Positions 6,593-8,644 of a stretch of 8,644 nucleotides of DNA are shown piece after piece. This DNA comes from Methylococcaceae bacterium (lineage in GTDB: Bacteria; Pseudomonadota; Gammaproteobacteria; Methylococcales; Methylomonadaceae). The stretch is from NCBI GenBank assembly GCA_947484105.1, contig CANKON010000047.1, positions 1 to 8,644 of the forward strand, read 5' to 3'. How positions within the stretch are numbered: the stretch's first letter is position 1; each line of letters begins with the position of its first letter. The notes under the pieces are model-generated. The model did not search any database. It was not told the origin of the DNA and worked only from the letters and a program-made list of their open reading frames with translations. The position numbers and the translations under genes are program-made.

Positions 6593-7141
6593 TTAACGTC
6601 GCCAAACTGTTGCACGAAAAGCACGAACCGATTCAAAACGAGGATTTTTGCGGCGCGTCGCCCATTTTGATTTAACGTGATGTATCCAAAATGCCTGCAT
6701 TCCAAAATAGCCCAGCGTCGAACATGTCACGCCCATAATCAAACAGCCCATTAAAAAGGGTTGCCAAACATCGCCGATCAATGAAAAGTCAAAATTGTCA
6801 GCGGCAGGTTGATTCAAAAACCACAAACCGACTTGATAAGAAAAGTAGAACAACGGCGGCATCGTCAACGGATTTGTTACCCAAACTAACGCCACTGAAA
6901 TGGGCAAATTCGCGCGAAAATAAATTGCTGCCATCGCGGCAAACGCCATTTGTGTTGGCGATGGCACCCACGCGAAAAATAATCCCACCGCAAATGCCAT
7001 CGAAATCGAGCGCCGATTTAAATGCCACAAATTCGGGTCGTGTAATTTCGTGCCTAAAAACTGTAGACTTTTGTGGCGTTTAATCACTTCGGGATCGGGA
7101 ATAAATTTGTGCATCATTTTTTGAATCAGTGCTTTAGCCAT
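6593..7141 (-). CDS. DUF2062 membrane protein
   Basis: A 182-residue integral membrane protein of the DUF2062 family; its biochemical role is not established. The N-terminus is cytoplasm-like and charged (MAKALIQKMMHKFIPDPEVI). Hydrophobic segments lie at about 45-76, 79-106 and 127-153, with the family motif GLFFAWVPSPTQMAFA (53-68) and TNPLTMPPLFYFSYQVG (89-105). The tail is strongly basic (about 158-182). An open frame extends to 7252, but the start is placed at ATG 7141-7139, because AAGGAG (7155-7150) lies 8 nt upstream. The ATG at 7147-7145 is only 2 nt from that site, and the longer extension is a low-complexity Lys/Asn run antisense to comEC. The gene heads the waaF-waaC group and is divergent from comEC. 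Confidence 0.87.
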   Translation of the reverse strand: MAKALIQKMMHKFIPDPEVIKRHKSLQFLGTKLHDPNLWHLNRRSISMAFAVGLFFAWVPSPTQMAFAAMAAIYFRANLPISVALVWVTNPLTMPPLFYFSYQVGLWFLNQPAADNFDFSLIGDVWQPFLMGCLIMGVTCSTLGYFGMQAFWIHHVKSKWATRRKNPRFESVRAFRATVWRR

Positions 7142-7173
7142 CCTCATTTCTCCTTCATTATTATTTTTATTAG
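7142..7173. promoter_or_regulatory. 32-nt divergent gap between the DUF2062 gene and comEC
   Basis: The starts of the two divergent genes are only 32 nt apart. The gap contains the ribosome binding site AAGGAG of the DUF2062 gene (7155-7150) and is otherwise AT-rich. It is too short for two full promoters, so each gene's promoter must lie at least partly inside the other gene's 5' coding region. I see no strong -35/-10 pair on either strand. Confidence 0.5.
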
Positions 7174-8644
7174 ATGATTTTTTATGCTTTGGCGTTTGTT
7201 GGCGGTGATTGGCTGTTACAACAGTTTTCACAATTACCGTCACTTTCTGCATTGCTTATTGTAAGCGGAATCGCGGCAATTATGGCACGGTTGCGTTATG
7301 GGCATTGGCTCTTTTTTATTCTGGGATTTTTGTGGGCAAGTGCGTTTGGCTATTACCACACGGCGACACGTTTATCGCCTGAATTAGAAGGCATACCGAT
7401 TGTTGTGACAGGTGAAATTGCAAATTTACCCGACCAAAACGCACAACGCGCTAATTTTGAATTTATCGTTAACGAATCCGTTGAAAAATTACCCGATAAA
7501 CTCAAACTCAGTTGGTATGAACCGACTCAAATTCTGCATGCGGGCGAAACGTGGCAATTCACGGTTAAATTGAAACGCCCGCACGCTACGTTTAATTTAG
7601 GCGGTAACGATTACGAACGCTGGTTGTTTATGCAAAACATGGGCGCAACAGGAACGGTGACAAAAGAACCACCGATTTTTGTTGCTAAATCAGGCTTTAA
7701 TTTCAATTCGTTGCGGCAAAAAATCAGCGATAAATTGACAGAAAATTATGGCGAAAATCTCAGCACTGCATTATTGAAAGCCTTAACGGTTGGTGACGAT
7801 AACGGTTTAACAACTGAAAACTGGGATACTTTTCAAAAAACGGGCGTGACGCATTTAATTGTGATTTCAGGTTCACACATCGCCTTAGTCGCGGGATTGG
7901 TTTATTTTCTGACGTTGAAATTGTGGACGCGCTTGCACATTGTGCGATTTTCACCGCCCCGCACCGCCGTGTTAGCCAGTTTATTTACAGCGTTATTTTA
8001 CGCAAATTTGGCTGGGTTCGTCATTCCGACCAAACGCGCAGTGATTATGCTTGGAATGGTGGCGATTGCGAGCTTTTATCAGCGGCAACTTTCGCCTTTA
8101 CAAAGTGTTGCGATTGCTTTGCTCGCGATGCTAATTTTCAATCCAATGATGTTGTTGTCGATTGGTTTTTGGCTGTCATTTTTAGCGGTAGCATTGATTT
8201 TATATCGCGTCGTGGGACGTTTAAAATCGCCACCGAATTGGAAAAATGCGCTTGATATTCAACTCTCCGTTTCACTGGGTTTATCGCCGTTATTGCTGTT
8301 CTTTTTTCAGCAAACGTCGTTGATTTCACCGCTCGTAAATTTTGTTGCCGTGCCGATTGTGGAATTGATTGTTGTACCGTTAGCGTTGATTACTTGTGCC
8401 ACTATGTTCATTTTTCCCTGGTTGGCAGACAAAATTTTCATCATTTTAGATTTTATTTTGCAATCGTTGATGCAAGGTTTGGAATTTGCTGAAACGTTAC
8501 CGAATGCTGTTTTCGATTTGCCGCAACCCTCATTTTTTACGTTGCTTTTATCGTGTTTAGGATTGTTGTGGTTATTTGCACCGCGCGGAATTCCTGTCCG
8601 TTGGCTGGGTTTGATTTTGAATTTACCGTTGTTATTTCCGATGA
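7174..8644 (+). CDS. comEC: DNA internalisation channel ComEC/Rec2, N-terminal part (cut by window edge)
   Basis: ComEC is the inner-membrane channel that brings single-stranded DNA into the cytoplasm during natural transformation. The 490 codons present run without a stop to the window edge. Residues about 1-60 hold the first membrane helices, about 65-175 the soluble beta-rich N-terminal domain (DUF4131-like), and about 195-470 the multi-helix Competence domain. That domain includes GVTHLIVISGSHIALVAGL (224-242) and GFVIPTKRA (281-289), the two best conserved stretches of the family. Most members have SGLHI where this one has SGSHI. The C-terminal metallo-beta-lactamase-like domain found in many ComEC proteins would lie beyond the edge. 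The ATG is the first start after an in-frame TAG immediately upstream. No clear Shine-Dalgarno precedes it, so expression may be weak. Confidence 0.93.
   Translation, partial: MIFYALAFVGGDWLLQQFSQLPSLSALLIVSGIAAIMARLRYGHWLFFILGFLWASAFGYYHTATRLSPELEGIPIVVTGEIANLPDQNAQRANFEFIVNESVEKLPDKLKLSWYEPTQILHAGETWQFTVKLKRPHATFNLGGNDYERWLFMQNMGATGTVTKEPPIFVAKSGFNFNSLRQKISDKLTENYGENLSTALLKALTVGDDNGLTTENWDTFQKTGVTHLIVISGSHIALVAGLVYFLTLKLWTRLHIVRFSPPRTAVLASLFTALFYANLAGFVIPTKRAVIMLGMVAIASFYQRQLSPLQSVAIALLAMLIFNPMMLLSIGFWLSFLAVALILYRVVGRLKSPPNWKNALDIQLSVSLGLSPLLLFFFQQTSLISPLVNFVAVPIVELIVVPLALITCATMFIFPWLADKIFIILDFILQSLMQGLEFAETLPNAVFDLPQPSFFTLLLSCLGLLWLFAPRGIPVRWLGLILNLPLLFPM

Noticed and set aside
6798..7028. 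Second minus-strand frame within the DUF2062 gene
   Set aside because: The DUF2062 frame carries the conserved motifs; the alternative frame has none.
7142..7252. 37-residue N-terminal extension of the DUF2062 protein
   Set aside because: It is antisense to comEC, has low-complexity Lys/Asn content, and a strong ribosome binding site points to the ATG at 7141.
7760..8329. Open frames overlapping comEC (minus strand 7760-7954 and 8138-8329; plus strand 7923-8255)
   Set aside because: comEC reads without interruption through this region and keeps its family motifs; these are shadows.

Overview
The window reads as chromosomal DNA from a methylotrophic proteobacterium, most likely a gammaproteobacterial methanotroph or relative (Methylococcales-like). 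The tetrahydromethanopterin-linked C1 genes fhcD and fhcC point to methylotrophy. The lipopolysaccharide core heptosyltransferases, a class-typical type IV pilin and ComEC point to a Gram-negative proteobacterium. Composition is moderately AT-rich and even throughout. I see no insertion sequence, phage gene, CRISPR array, tRNA or rRNA. The lineage is inference: Methylophilaceae or another methylotrophic group cannot be excluded from the sequence alone.

Layout. Nine of the eleven genes lie on the minus strand between 7141 and 197, tightly packed. In transcription order they are: a DUF2062 membrane protein, waaF, waaC, a zinc-ribbon/transmembrane protein, an M16-family peptidase-like protein without the zinc motif, smpB, a HEPN-domain protein, fhcD and fhcC. 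The junctions are +18, -4, +52, -10, 0, +3, +17 and -4 nt, so one or two long transcripts are likely, the 52-nt gap above the zinc-ribbon gene being the best place for an internal break. After a 96-nt gap comes the start of a type IV pilin, also on the minus strand and cut by the window edge. Its own sigma70-like promoter is in the gap, and a CRP/Vfr-like palindrome sits on the fhcC stop codon. At the other end comEC is transcribed divergently on the plus strand from 7174 and is cut by the right edge.

Function. WaaF and WaaC add the two inner-core heptoses of lipopolysaccharide. FhcD and FhcC are two of the four subunits of the formyltransferase/hydrolase complex that turns formyl-H4MPT into formate during formaldehyde oxidation; the FhcA and FhcB genes are not next to them here. 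SmpB is the tmRNA partner in ribosome rescue. The pilin and ComEC both belong to pilus/DNA-uptake biology but lie at opposite ends and are not an operon.

Several start codons were moved inward from the longest open frame on the basis of Shine-Dalgarno sequences and family N-termini: fhcD to 1911, waaC to 5582 and the DUF2062 gene to 7141. The less ordinary parts are the fhcDC pair apart from fhcAB, a HEPN protein without its RNase motif coupled to smpB, an M16 inactive-type subunit without a visible catalytic partner, and the pilin control region. I found no clearly new multi-gene system.
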